From NCBI RefSeq assembly GCF_018687715.1, contig NC_056765.1, positions 26,743,129 through 26,807,128 of the forward strand: DNA of 64,000 nt, written 5' to 3'. This document shows, piece by piece, positions 35,661 through 47,178 of this stretch. Every line of letters starts with the position of its first letter. Positions within the stretch are counted from its first letter, which is position 1. The position numbers were made by a program, and so were the translations under genes. The DNA is from Carya illinoinensis. Its lineage: Eukaryota > Streptophyta > Magnoliopsida > Fagales > Juglandaceae. Below the pieces are notes generated by a model that was not told where the DNA came from, did not search any database, and saw only the letters and a program-made list of their open reading frames with translations.

Positions 35661-35913
35661 TCATGAGAATGGCTGTAGTGGCGATGATGTTGTCTGCTGT
35701 GCTGGAGATAATCTGACTTGATGGTCTTCTTCTTCATCACTGTCTGATACTTGTGACATTGCTTCTGCTAATTTTTTCAAGTCTTTTTTATTGGTAATTG
35801 TTGCTAATTGAGCTTGGAATCTGCTTCTCTGAACAAGAACCTCAGGAGCCTTGGTAATTTTTGAGAACATTTTTACAACATGATCATAATTATACTTTTC
35901 CCACCATTTTACA
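35661..35913 (-). pseudogene. ORF2 3' part, copy A, frameshifted
   Basis: The frame is open from the junction at 35913 through ITKAPEVLVQRSRF and an acidic SDSDEEEDHQ patch. It shifts at a 26-bp deletion flanked by AGAGGCCT repeats and stops early with PLQPFS. The other copy retains the deleted bases. It lacks the 5' part of ORF2. Confidence 0.75.
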
Positions 35914-36021
35914 GATTTTCACGGCTTACCATCACAAGATTCTCAATATACTCTATTTTCTTTTATGTAGGTTACCGTTGATAAAATTCTATACCAACGA
36001 ATTTTTACTCTTTTTTTTTTT

Positions 36022-36312
36022 TTATAAAGCAAGAATACTTAGGTGATTTTTTAAACTTTTAATTTCAGATCTTAAGAAGTTACAGTGATCTTCTAATTCT
36101 TCTATTGCAGCTTGCCTACTTCTATATACGTGATATCTTTCCATCATTGAGCAATAATCTAGTTTCATTAATAATTGTTTTTCTTTAAGATGTTTTATCC
36201 TTTCTTGTAAATTATTTAATTCAAGTCTCAAATTATATTCTAAACAATTTAATTCATAGCGATCACGGAAACCAACATTATGTGCGTAATAATTCATCAT
36301 GAAATTAAACAT
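36022..36312 (-). CDS. Small coiled-coil ORF, copy B
   Basis: The 96-residue product is identical to that at 34667-34957. Here it is not followed by ORF1: the sequence passes at 35913/35914 into the 3' part of ORF2, so the genome between is deleted. The PBS and promoter lie upstream as in copy A. Confidence 0.5.
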   Translation of the reverse strand: MFNFMMNYYAHNVGFRDRYELNCLEYNLRLELNNLQERIKHLKEKQLLMKLDYCSMMERYHVYRSRQAAIEELEDHCNFLRSEIKSLKNHLSILAL

Positions 36313-36379
36313 AAACAGAATGAAACAACAATAAAATAAAATAAATATAATAATAACTATATATATATAATAACCGTTG

Positions 36380-36391
36380 GCTCTGATACCA
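36380..36391 (-). other. tRNA-Met primer-binding site, copy B
   Basis: The minus strand reads TGGTATCAGAGC, as at 35025-35036. Confidence 0.85.
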
Positions 36392-36712
36392 ACTACGTAT
36401 ACCAGGATATATATATATATATAATAGCTAATATAATAGATATATTATATTAATAGATTATAGAATATATAATAAGGAACAAATAAATAAAGTGCAGGAA
36501 GTAAAGGCATGAATAAAAGTAAAGATAGATCAAAATAAGATAAACTCAATTTTATTGAAAACATAATACTTACAAGGAGATTAATTCTCAGAAGTTTGAA
36601 AGGCAGGAGACATGGAAAGGAGTTTACAAGAGAGAAGTTTTGAGAGTGACGAGGGACTAGGATTGGCTTCAGATGAGAATTTCTGAATGCCTTTCCTCAC
36701 TTACAAACTGCC

Positions 36713-36720
36713 TATTTATA
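36713..36720 (-). promoter_or_regulatory. Viral TATA box, copy B
   Basis: The minus strand reads TCTATAAATAGGCAG, as in copy A. A matching AATAAA signal lies near 36550. Confidence 0.65.
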
Positions 36721-36923
36721 GACTCCAAAACAGTACCTTACAATAATATTACTGACATGTACAGTGACTCATACAGTAAATAGGCGGCTACATTTATTAA
36801 ACATGGGCGGCTAAACAGTAACTAGACAGCTGGATGATTCTTGACTGACGGGCATCTTGAACAGTGACGAGAATCTTAAACAGTGTTCTGATAATGGAAG
36901 AAAAGGACGATAATCTTTTGGAA

Positions 36924-37190
36924 TTACATAATCTGAGGGTCATAATTTGCCAGTTCCAATTCATACGGATCTTGAGAATCCATCATCTGTGAGGGATAAT
37001 ATGGTGAGTTGTCATGAGAATGAGAGGCCTGTTGGGATGGAGAGGCCTGCTGTAGTGGCGATGATGTTGTCTGCTGTGCTGGAGATAATCTGACTTGATG
37101 GTCTTCTTCTTCATCACTGTCTGATACTTGTGACATTGCTTCTGCTAATTTTTTCAAGTCTTTTTTATTGGTAATTGTTGCTAATTGAGA
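36924..37190 (-). pseudogene. ORF2 3' end, copy B
   Basis: The frame runs from the junction with the movement-protein fragment through LKKLAEAMSQVSDSDEEED, a Gln/Ser-rich stretch and YPSQMMDSQDPYEL to a stop at 36924. It probably shows the native C-terminus of ORF2, which the other copy lost by deletion. The 5' part of ORF2 is absent. Confidence 0.7.
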
Positions 37191-38075
37191 GAATAGGTTG
37201 GAGAAGAAGGTTCAGGTTCTTTATTCTGATGAGGATTAGAAGAGGATGTTGAATCAGGGTGATTGACTGAATATACAGGTGTATCAATAATATTTCCAGG
37301 AATAACTCCCCGGACTTGTGTATCTAGATTTTGTATTTTATTTCTAGAGACTGAAGTCATTGCAGATCTATTGTCAAAATTTTGAGATCTATTCCTACTA
37401 ATTGTAGATCGTGGTGTATGGTAACTGGAGGATGCTGGAGAAGAATAATGAGAAAATGATCTCCTAAAAGGTTGGAAGGCAATTTGGACTGTTCCGTCCT
37501 GGTTTTGATCTATATAATCTAAATCATCTTTAGAATTATTTTCTACATTCGGTAATGGAATAATATTTTCTAATTGCCATTCATTAGGAAGAGTAACCTG
37601 ATTCCAATGAATTTGTTTAGGAATTTGTATACTAGAATTTGGTGTACTAGATTGTAATAATAATGTATAGCCCTTTGGACTAGTAATGAGAGCTTGTGGC
37701 TCTAATGTTGTTTTCATTAATTTATAATGGATTCTATATACTACAGTTAAAGGATGTGATCCTTTCATCATATGATAGCCATTTGTTTTAATATTTAATG
37801 TTAAGGCATGTAGAATATTAGAGTCAAATAATGAGAGTGAATAATTAGGATAACAGTTAAAATATACTGGGCCTTGGAATAAACTAGATTCAACCATGCC
37901 AAGTAATGAATCATGGAAATTATAATGTCTTCCATCTCTTAAACAGAGTAATACTGAAGCATTTAGTCCATTTCTGGTAAGTGGTTTTACAGCCACTTGT
38001 ACTAATCCAATATGTATAAATGAATATTTCTGTTCCTTATGGTGTTTAATGGCTTCTTTTGTTAATAGTTGTAAT
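37191..38075 (-). pseudogene. Truncated movement-protein segment of ORF1
   Basis: The 885 bp match 33312-34196 of ORF1 with equal length and a single substitution noticed. The segment has the movement-protein core (LCLRDGRHYNFHDSLLG) but no start, coat, protease or RT. It is joined at 37190/37191 to the ORF2 3' end and ends at 38075 against non-viral AT-rich DNA. Confidence 0.9.
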
Positions 38076-38745
38076 TTTTTTTAAATATTTAAATGTATTA
38101 AAAAATTATATATAAAAAAAATCTCAAAAAAGCATAAGGGCTCCCGGCGGGGGGAGCAGCACCGCCCCTAAAGGATTTGTACTTACACACCTACCCACGT
38201 GGCCATGCATGCAGTACGTGCGTGTTCTCTTTAAGTTGCCTCGCGACATTTTCTCGTCTCTAGCGCACACTTCTACTCACTTGGTTTTGCGTTGACGTTC
38301 TTGGTTGAAACTCGTACTGTTTGACCATTGAAATTTTTCATCTCAAATATAAAATTTTCATCTCATTATTATAACTTTTTTAAATTTTCATATAAAATAT
38401 AATAAATAATTTAATTTTTTTTAACTTTTTCAAATCTCAAAATAATAATAATATTAAAATATAATATTTTAATATTTAATCTTAAAATTCAAAATTCTCA
38501 TATGAGAATTCTCAGGAGCCAAGCAGAACAAGTTCTCCTAATTGGATCTGAAGGTCCATCAAATACGCGAACTTTCAATATAATTAAGAGTAATGCTATA
38601 TATAATTATTTTTACATATTTTCTATAAATTTCACTTATATGATTGACTGGATTATTTTTTTTAATATACAACCAATCATATTACTGGAGTGCACAAAAG
38701 AATACACAAAAATGACTGCATATAGAATGTTTATATAAATATATA
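38076..38745. other. Flank of viral array, AT-rich, no gene
   Basis: It includes a GC-rich CTCCCGGCGGGGGGAGC palindromic segment near 38140 and a MITE-like segment with TTTTCATCTCA repeats at 38310-38500. Nothing coding is recognised. Confidence 0.5.
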
Positions 38746-39390
38746 TATATACTAGTAAAGCAGCACATGCAATACATGTGTGCTCAGTTGATATTTTTCT
38801 TAAGTTTCACAACTTTAAAATTTTTTAGTATAAATGGATAAAGTTTCATCTATATTTTAATAATTTTTTTCCTACTCATAATAAACAATATATATTATCT
38901 GCAAAATATTCATAGCTACAACATAGAACTCTCATAAACATAAATTATAACTATATACGAGTACTTTGTACTTATATATTATTACAGTTGGAAGTTTAAA
39001 AAGAAAGTTCTGAAAACACATTCTACTGTTCATGGGACATTATTAATAGAAAAATTGGTACGCTGCTTAATCGGAGAAGAAGAAAGAAGAGCTACATAAA
39101 AGAAAAAGAAAAAGACAATGGTATGGCAAGCTGAAATAATGCAGAAATAAGAAAAAACAAAGAAATAGTATGCTAAAGGGATTTTAACGTAATGTATCTT
39201 ATAATTCAAATGATGTTGAAATTATTTGTACAATAGAAATTGGATCTTTTTCGAATATTAACACTTTTGATAATATTATACATAGGAACACATCTACTTT
39301 ATCCATGATAGAAACTTCCAACTCTTTCAGTATTCTAAAAATTTCAACAATTGGTACTTGTTTTAAACGAATATTTGAAATTGTAATTTT
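38746..39390 (+). mobile_element. Possible Helitron 5' region
   Basis: Near 38760 the sequence GCAGCACATGCAATACATGTGTGC resembles the GCACGTGC...GCACGTGC motif often seen just inside Helitron 5' ends. It precedes a Helitron helicase relic in the same orientation. The exact terminus is not fixed. Confidence 0.35.
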
Positions 39391-39394
39391 GGAG

Positions 39395-39960
39395 GCAAAC
39401 CACTTACCCTTTGTAGTTTCATGCTAATATTGTGGAGTAAGAAAATTTTATCATGAAACAAATTGCTTTTGTTGCGTTGATGGGACAATAGCGTTGAGCC
39501 ATAATCAACATTCAGATGAGCTTTATTAATTATTCACTTCTAATTCAGCTAAGTCTGAAAAGTTTTGTACATATGCACACACATACAATAATAAATTCAC
39601 TTTCATATCATTTGGAGTTAAATTCAATAAAAAATTATGTAGACAAAACTGAGGGATTTACACGTTTAAAGTTCAAGGATAAATGTATCATTATATTGAG
39701 GATTTAGTCCCTGAAGATGGGCATCCTTCATATTTACAATTATATTTCTTCGATATCAACCATGAATTAGAAAATCTTATCCATGATGCTGAAGATTAGA
39801 TCCTTTTATCATTGCTCAATTAATGGATATACTTGAGGTTAATCTATACTGTTGTTTCTTTGCAACCCTCAATAACATTTCAAGTCTTGATAATCATATA
39901 ATTCATATAAGATCAGATGTTGATTAAGACCAACGTGTTTACAATGCTCCGTCGGGTACA
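39395..39960 (+). pseudogene. Helitron Rep/helicase N-terminal region, degraded
   Basis: One plus-strand frame with several stops reads YCGVRKFYHET, FCCVDGTIALS, then FTFISFGVKFNKKL, GIYTFKVQG, LVPEDGHPSYLQLYFFD and, after a frame change, DQRVYNAPS. This is the conserved N-terminal block order of plant Helitron helicases (CXXC...FCC, then SFG, then YLQLYFFD, then DQRTYNAP-like). Stops interrupt it at about 39425, 39533, 39650 and 39675. The Rep and helicase catalytic domains are not found downstream. It is a dead remnant. Confidence 0.75.
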
Positions 39961-41414
39961 ATATTTAAAATTTACAACTGGAAATTTTAAACTAAAAACG
40001 CACATCAAAATATTGCATGTTTATACCCTCAGAAGTGCATGTAAAATTAATTAATGTTTTGCATTTCTTTTATTTCTTATAGTGTGTTTTAGAATTGAAA
40101 TAAATTAATAAATAATATTTAAAAAAAATAAAATTGTTTGAAATTGTTCATTTGTACTATAGTTTAAATAAATTAATAAAACTGTTTCCACTTATGGCAT
40201 TGTAATGAAAGCCTTTTTTAAAATCGAAATTTTTTTACCTATATTTACCTAATATGTTTTGGACCATATATTTAAATTTATATTTCAAAAAATATTTACA
40301 GATTTAAAAAAAAAAAATTATTAAATTTTTATTAAATTTGTTTGGCTTCCAAATATGATATATATTTAAATATTTCTCATATAATTTTTTTATACATAAA
40401 TTGGATATATTCATGTCATTTATTCAGTGAGTTGATGTCAAATAGTTCATTATTCCTTTATATTATGTTCTCAAATGTTGCTTGTAAAAAATATCAAACC
40501 ACAAATATTTCTCTGTAAAATATACTGTTATCTTTAAAATTACTTATTTTGACCAAAAAATAAAAGTTATTAATTTATTTTTTAAAAAATTATAGTAAAT
40601 GTTTTCAATGTATAAAATTTGTGGATATTTGTTCTGTAGTATTATTATGGTAACGAGGCATTTTCTGTATTTTACTTTCTTTTTTTTTTCATTAGAATCA
40701 TCATAAGTTTAGTTGGGATGAAAGCCATATAATATCTTAGAGAACTAGCAATAGCTTATTTATCTTCATCTTTATTTTCAAATTTGAATAACCTTCCCTT
40801 AAAATCATCTACATTGGCTTATCTATATCTATAATTTTGAATAACTATAAACAGTCATTATTTATCTTTGAAAATATTATTTTCCTTCTTCAAACATTAT
40901 TTTTATTATTTTTTCTCGTCCAAATTATGAATTTATATGAAATTAGACCACAACTAAAGTATGTGTGGATTTTTCTATATTGTTGAATATATATATGGTA
41001 GATTGAATTTATTGAACTTGGATATTGAATTTGATTTAAATTTATTGGACTATCTAGATTTTAAGGAAAAAAAAATATAATAATATTTTATTATTATTTG
41101 ATCAAAACATACATAATTCAATGTAGAAATTTTTCTTCATCTTTAAAATCATATCATCTTTAAAATCAATTTTTAAAAAATATAATTTTAAAGATGAAGA
41201 TGCATAAACCATTGCGAGTGCCTTAAGGATGGAGTTGTAAAAAATATTATATCTTAAGGATGCATAAACCACAGCTAAAGATATTATTATTATATCTTTA
41301 CAAAATTCATATCATGCAATAAGAAATACCATTTGAACCTACTGCAGAACTTGGCATACTTTCGAGAGAGGGCCTTAGCCTAGTTTACCACTAAAGCCTA
41401 CAGGACTTCTTAAC
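39961..41414. other. AT-rich non-coding DNA
   Basis: No coding region, RNA gene or element end is supported. A segment at 40740-41230 with ATCTTCATCTTTA and its complement near CCATTGCGAGTGCC may be a degraded MITE. Confidence 0.5.
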
Positions 41415-41430
41415 CTTTGCTCTGATACCA
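41415..41430 (-). other. tRNA-Met primer-binding site next to LTR
   Basis: The minus strand reads TGGTATCAGAGCAAAGG five bases after the LTR end (TGACA then AATCT). This orients the element on the minus strand. Confidence 0.8.
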
Positions 41431-43059
41431 AGATTTGTCACAACCCCACCCTATCAAGAGCGAGACCGTGATCCCGTACCTATTCTTTTCCCTATTATAA
41501 CAGTAAATTTATTTATATATGAATTCCCACATTGTTATTAGTATTATTATTATTATTATATTATTTTTTTTAAAAGATAATGCGAGACGATTTGAACTCA
41601 TCACGCATAAATTCTAATTTCTAACTGAAAGATACATCTAATAGACATACCTTTACATTCCTTTACAAAGGACTCTCAGAGTCCATCATCCATTTATTTA
41701 ACATAACTACTTTAAACAAAAAGGAACTCAGTCCCTTCAGTCTTTACAAAAGGAAACTAACTTAAAGCAGGAGGGGTTTCCATTACCCCACTATATACCT
41801 TATACCCGAAGGTATCTTGTCTAGAAGTTAACTCAATAAAACATCCTCGTGTGGGGTCCAGTATTAAAACATAAGAAACATATATTTTCATAAAAAGAAA
41901 CCAGACTACCCAGGGACTACTAAACATCGGCCCCTCCCTCCTCAGAAATACTCAGCTCCTCAGTAGATTCGTCTGTATCTGGACATTTAAAATATAAACA
42001 CAAAGTGAGTCTAATACTCAGTAAGCAGTACACCATGCTATTAACTTAATAAGCATATAGTACTTTCTTTTGAAAACATGCATCCATAAAAAAATACTAA
42101 TTCTAACAATACTTCCATACATATACTTTCTTTATAACATCATGCATACACTTACTTCTTACTATCATGCATATGTTCACTTCATACTTTCATGCAAAAT
42201 CTTTATTTCTTATTTTCATACATACTTATATATCATATCTTCATGCATACACTTCATTTAATCTTTGACTTTCTTGTGGCCAACACACTATTACGCCCCG
42301 TTTGTTGGGGTTAGCGGTCCTATTGAACCTGGATTCCACCAGTGGCCACAGGTTAGGAACCCCTTTCTGTCAGGGAGCAGCACTGGGTGCACTACCAGTA
42401 CTACTTACCTGGCAATTCAATCTGCCCATTTCTTTGATATCATTTCCTTTCATGTGGCCATTACATATTTTCATACATTAATTCATTCCTTTTCTTTCTT
42501 TGAAATCAACATTTTCAATATCTTCCTTAGTCCGATGAATATGTTTTTTTTTTTTGAAAAATAGCATTTTATGTCATGCTTACATATAAATAAAATCTTA
42601 GTTATTTCAAGAAGCATGTATAAAAATTTCATGACTTAGGATCTACATGCATGCATTACCATATACACATACAATCAATTATAATCGATAGGATACTTAA
42701 CAGGGGCTACCAAGAAAGGCTTGTACATAATATAAACTCATTTATTCTTTAATTAGAGGAACGTTTGGAAAGAGATAGAGATATATTCTTCCACAAGAGA
42801 ACTTGGCGTGGGCGCATGGTCATAGCTACTTACCTCGATCCGCTGCAACCCCTTTAACTTCAGAAAATCCTAATCCAATAAATAACAAGTGTGTTAAAAC
42901 TCATCCAACATCCTTTAGATCCCCTTTTTTAACGATGGCTAAAAAATTATAAATCTAACGTCGTTTTCTACCCTTAATGTTACTTCAAATAAATACCCTC
43001 TCGACAAATCCTTACAAGAGTAGCATAAGAAGATATTTAATTTAGTTAACATAACATCA

Positions 43060-43285
43060 AAACAGCTCCATATATGCATTTAATCACTTAAAACAGAACA
43101 TAATTATATATATATACAAAACACAACATCAAAACAACCCTATATATATAATTAATCCCTTAAAACAGAGCATATATGTAGATATACAAAACATAACATC
43201 AAAACATCCCCATATAAATACTTAATCCCTTAAAACAGAGCATATATGTATATATATAAAACATAACATCAAAACATAAACTAAA
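43060..43285. repeat. Tandem repeat of about 63-66 bp in the LTR
   Basis: ACATAACATCAAAACA followed by AATCCCTTAAAACAGAGCATA recurs about three to four times. Confidence 0.8.
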
Positions 43286-43475
43286 CAATTTAGTTAGCTT
43301 CCAAAATCACATAAAATCATATTAAACAATTTACCTTAAACTCCTAGATTCTTTCAAGAGGTGGAGTGAAGGTCCAAAGCTTGAAGAAAATGAGAAGAGT
43401 TTGATTTCTTGAAGAGGAGAAGAAAAGAGGGAAGTGGCGTTGGCTAGCATGGAAAGAGAGATGAAGAAGACTTGT

Positions 43476-43850
43476 TCTTCATTTGTTAGGTGTAGACCGA
43501 TGGGTTTGAAGGGGTTCATTTGTTAGGTGTAGATCGATGGGTTTGAAGAGGAAATTCTTCATCTATTAGGTGTAAACTGATGGGTTTGAAGAGGAAATTC
43601 TTCATCTATTAGGTGTAGACTGATAGGTTGGAAGAGGAAATTCTTCATCTATTAGGTGTAGACTGATGGGTTTGAAGAGGAAATTTTTCATCTATTAGGT
43701 GTAGACTGATGGGTTTGAAGAGGAAATTCTTCATCTATTAGGTGTAGACCGATGGGTTTGAAGAGAAAATTCTTCATCTATTAGGTGTAGACCGATGGGT
43801 TTGAAGAGAAAATTATTCATTTGTTATGTATAGACCGACGGTTCATAAGA
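43476..43850. repeat. 43-bp minisatellite in the LTR, about 8 copies
   Basis: TTCATCTATTAGGTGTAGAC followed by TGATGGGTTTGAAGAGGAAAT repeats with a 43-bp period (for example ATCTATT at 43561, 43604 and 43647), with single-base variants. Confidence 0.9.
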
Positions 43851-44185
43851 GAAAAAGGCTTAGTTAAATTTTTGATCATTAAAAGCTTAAGGAATTGGAG
43901 GGTTAGGATTAGATTTAGGAAGATAACTATTCCAATTACCAATCCAATGGTGGGAATCATTTGTGCTCTTTCATAAATAATAAAATTTTAGGATTTAAGG
44001 AGAAAATACTATAAGGCCTTAAAATCATGTACTTAATTTATTTTAACAACCCACATAAAAGTAAAAACACACCCATCTAAATAAAATAATAAAAATCTTT
44101 ACATGAACATATTTAACTTAAGGAATAAAATAAAATGACGTAAAGGCTCGCATAGTAAGACTAGGGTATTACAAGAATCCGCTCA

Positions 44186-46167
44186 TCAGGTATTGTTCTT
44201 CTACCATCTCACTTTTATGCACCAAATTCTCCTACTTTCCCTATGCACTCATCTCAGAATATGCTCACAAGAAATCACATTCCCTTAGATCAACTCCGAG
44301 TTGAGACTAACTCTATCACCAATTCCACCCCAAATACTGAAATCACATCAGCATTCAATCCAGTTGACTTTGAGACAACCATTACTCCTCCTCAAACCTC
44401 AGATCTTTTACTTGCATTCTCTTCTACACAGATTCTTACTCATGACTCAGAGATAGCCTCCACTTCCACTCCAACCTCTACTTCTTTACCTGCCTTCCCT
44501 CCTGCACAGATCATCACTAGATCCATGACAGGAAATTCCAAACCCAAACAATTCCCTAATTATCATTTATATCTCTCCAACAAGTCCACTAAGCATTCTA
44601 TTAAAGTTTTACATACCAGTTTCCTACCATGTGAACCCAAATCATTTTCTAAAGCTGTGTCTAATTATGATTGGTTTGTTGCAATGCAAAGTGAATACAA
44701 GGCTTTACTGGATAACCAGACATAGAGGCTTTGCCCGAGACCCAGAGACATAAATGTTATCCATAATAAATGGGTGTACAAGTTAAAGCAAAAAGCAGAT
44801 GGTACCATTGGTAGATATAAGGCTAGATTAGTTGCAAAAGGGTTTGAACAAAGAGATGGCATTGACTATATAGAAACATTTAGTCCAATAATAAAACCAG
44901 CCACAATTTGATTACTTTTGCCTATTACATTACATTTTGACTAGCCTATCAAACAATTGGATGTATCCAATGCTTTTCTGCATGGCTTTCTCAATGAGGA
45001 AGTTTTTATGGAACAACCTCAAGGTTTTGTGGATAGAACATTTCCTAATCATGTATGCAGGTTGCATAAAGCTATTTATGGCCTTAAGCAAGCCCAAGGG
45101 CATGGTATACTCGACTTACTCAAGCCTTACAAGGTCTTGGCTTTACAGGTTCTTTATTGGACACTTCTCTATTTATGTATCACAATGGTTCAGTACATAT
45201 TTATGTATTTATCTATGTTAATGATATACTAGTGACTGGTTCTCATAGCTCTAGTATTATGGGGCTAATTCAAAGTTTGCAAAAAGAATTCAAGATGAAG
45301 GATTTGGGTGACTTGAGTTACTTTCTTGGCATTCATGTACACAAAACCTCTACAGGGATGCATTTCAATCAAGCTAAATATATCTATAATCTGCTAGATC
45401 GTACCAATATGCTTGGTGCCAAGCCTTATGCATCTTAATTTTTGGATAGAAATTAAGCAAAATTGAGGGTAATCCTTTACCTAATCCCACCATTTACAGG
45501 CATATTGTTGGTGCCCTACAATACTGCACTCTTACAAGGCATGATATCTCATACTCAGTCAATCAACTATGTTAGTTTTTACATTGTCCTACAACTATCC
45601 ATTTTACAACAGCAAAAAGGGTACTAAGATATCTAAAGGGCACAATTGATCATGGCATATTTTTCCAACCAGGACCATTGCAATTGGCAGCATATTGTGA
45701 TAGTGATTGGGCTGGAGATCCTCTAGACAGAAGATCAACCAGTGGCTATGGAGTGTTTCTAGGCAACTTTTTGGTCTCAAGGCAAGCAAAGAAATAGCCA
45801 GCTGTATCTAGATCCAGCACAGAAGTAGAGTATAGAACTATGGCTTTTGTAACAACTGAGTTATATTGGTTAAGAATGCTTTTCAAAGACTTGCAGTGTT
45901 CAATTAAGTCTACTCCACAACTGTGGTGTGATAATATGGGAGCATTAGCACTAGCCACCAATCCTATTTTTCATGCTAGAACTAAACATGTGGAGGTTGA
46001 TTATCATTTTATTAGAGAAAAAGTGCTTAACAAAGATATCATACCCGATACATATCCACTGCAGATCAGATAACAGATGTTTTTACAAATGGATTCACTT
46101 CTTCAAGATTCTTTTTGCTCAAAGACAAACTAATTGTCACTGAATCTCCCATTAGTTTGACAGGGGA
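44186..46167 (+). pseudogene. Ty1/copia pol remnant (RT and RNase H)
   Basis: The plus strand gives the integrase-RT linker (44243-44725), then RT blocks [37 protein letters not shown] and [11 protein letters not shown], then YVNDILVTG in place of YVDDILVTG. RNase H pieces follow: STSGYGVFLG, WCDNMGALALATNP and FHARTKHVEVDYHFIREK. There are stops and frameshifts throughout and the catalytic Asp is changed to Asn. The gag, protease, integrase and left LTR are missing. Confidence 0.85.
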
Positions 46168-46526
46168 TGTTAAGAATATCATTTTAGTTCCAACTCTCAA
46201 GAATATCTCAACAAAAGAACATATATCAAAGGATGGCAGCTGTCAGCAGAGTCTGTTACAGAATTAATAATATTTGAATAATTTTATTTCTTTTGAATTC
46301 ATATCTATCTTATCTTATCTTTCTATAACCATCAATACTTATCATATTGTAAACACTCTATCTATAAATATCAAGCATACCAGGCAGGATTGTTACCCTT
46401 ACCAATTCAACCATTTAGACTTTCTTTCTGCATACACATTTGTATATATCTCCTTCCAAATAAAAATTTTGTATATATCTCTGTGTATATATATGTATAT
46501 ACACACCACCAGAATTCTAGGAAACA
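46168..46526 (+). repeat. 3' LTR of the copia remnant
   Basis: It starts TGTTAAGAATATC just after the polypurine tract CAGGGGA, has a TATA box (TCTATAAATA, 46361-46370), and probably ends at AGGAAACA. The end is a guess without the partner LTR. Confidence 0.55.
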
Positions 46527-47178
46527 CCAAAACAGAGTACAAAGTCACTCTGCATGCACCAAGATATCTACAAGACAAAGGATGATAATATCCCATAAAA
46601 TCCTCCACGTCAAACATACTTTGCATGCTCTTTATTAGGCAAAACCAGTGGTGTATACCTTGTTTTGGTGTTGCTAGGATTCTGGTGGTCCAAATATATA
46701 TATATATATATATATATATGAGAATCGCTTTGGAGTGGTCGGTTTACTCTTCCCCCATAAACATCCTTTAATTAACTTTTGACATGTCACTTATTTCACA
46801 TTAAGTCAATAGAATGCATCACACTAGATTTCATCTATATGACCCAGACCCCTCATGCTCAGAACACTTCGAGTCCTTTTGTCTTCTCATTCTGCCATCG
46901 CGAAGCATCTCCTCTTCTCTTGCAGTCGTTGTCCATCATTTTCGCCACCCACTATCTCTGATGTCGCCCATCTCTGTTTCCCTTTAGATCAGGAGTGCTT
47001 GTATATGCAATGTGACATCCACTGGTTTTGAGTGCAACATATATGGGTGGAAGGTGGAGAATCAATAGGCTGGTACCAAATCACAACCAGAGTAATTTAA
47101 AGCATGCAAAAATAGAAAAACAAACCACCAATGGCTGAATTAGGAGATTAAACTATGAAAACAAATATAATTAATTAC
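46527..47178. other. Intergenic, AT microsatellite, no supported gene
   Basis: It holds an AT run near 46697-46720 and otherwise unassigned DNA. The segment 47090-47178 could be intron of the minus-strand fragment that follows. Confidence 0.5.

Larger units (their letters stand above)
34560..35812 (-). repeat. Viral direct repeat, copy A
   Basis: It matches 35914-37189 with only a few substitutions, small AT-run differences and one 26-bp deletion (at about 35674). It spans leader, small ORF, PBS, intergenic region and ORF2 3' end. Confidence 0.93.
35914..37189 (-). repeat. Viral direct repeat, copy B
   Basis: This is the second copy of leader, small ORF, PBS, intergenic region and ORF2 3' end, near-identical to 34560-35812. 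Confidence 0.93.
27672..38075 (-). mobile_element. Endogenous caulimovirid (florendovirus-like) array
   Basis: On the minus strand the order is: truncated movement-protein segment (38075-37191), 3' end of ORF2 (37190-36924), promoter and PBS, small ORF, junction, a second 3' end of ORF2 (35913-35661), promoter and PBS, small ORF, full ORF1 (34438-28856), and the 5' part of ORF2 (28880-27958). It closes with an inverted 286-bp piece (27957-27672). One polyprotein with movement, coat, protease, RT and RNase H domains, plus a second ORF and a tRNA-Met PBS, fits the Caulimoviridae. Florendovirus is the best genus guess. There is no integrase and no LTR pair. Repeated parts are nearly identical. 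Confidence 0.88.
41436..44173 (-). mobile_element. Long LTR (2738 bp) of a Ty3-type element, body missing
   Basis: On the minus strand the LTR begins TGTAATACCCTAGTC (44173) and ends GGTTGTGACA (41436), followed by a PBS. No gag or pol follows, only about 200 bp of possible internal sequence, so the element is truncated after the PBS. The length and TGTAATACCC start fit Tekay/Del-like Ty3 elements, by memory. It contains two tandem repeats (about 43060-43285 and 43476-43850). No second LTR is in the window. Confidence 0.7.

Noticed and set aside
27945..38075. LTR retrotransposon interpretation of the viral locus
   Set aside because: No integrase, no LTR pair, and a movement-protein domain is present; the direct repeats contain coding and intergenic viral sequence.
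43476..43850. Regular repeats that could suggest a CRISPR-like array
   Set aside because: Direct tandem units without unique spacers, inside a plant LTR.
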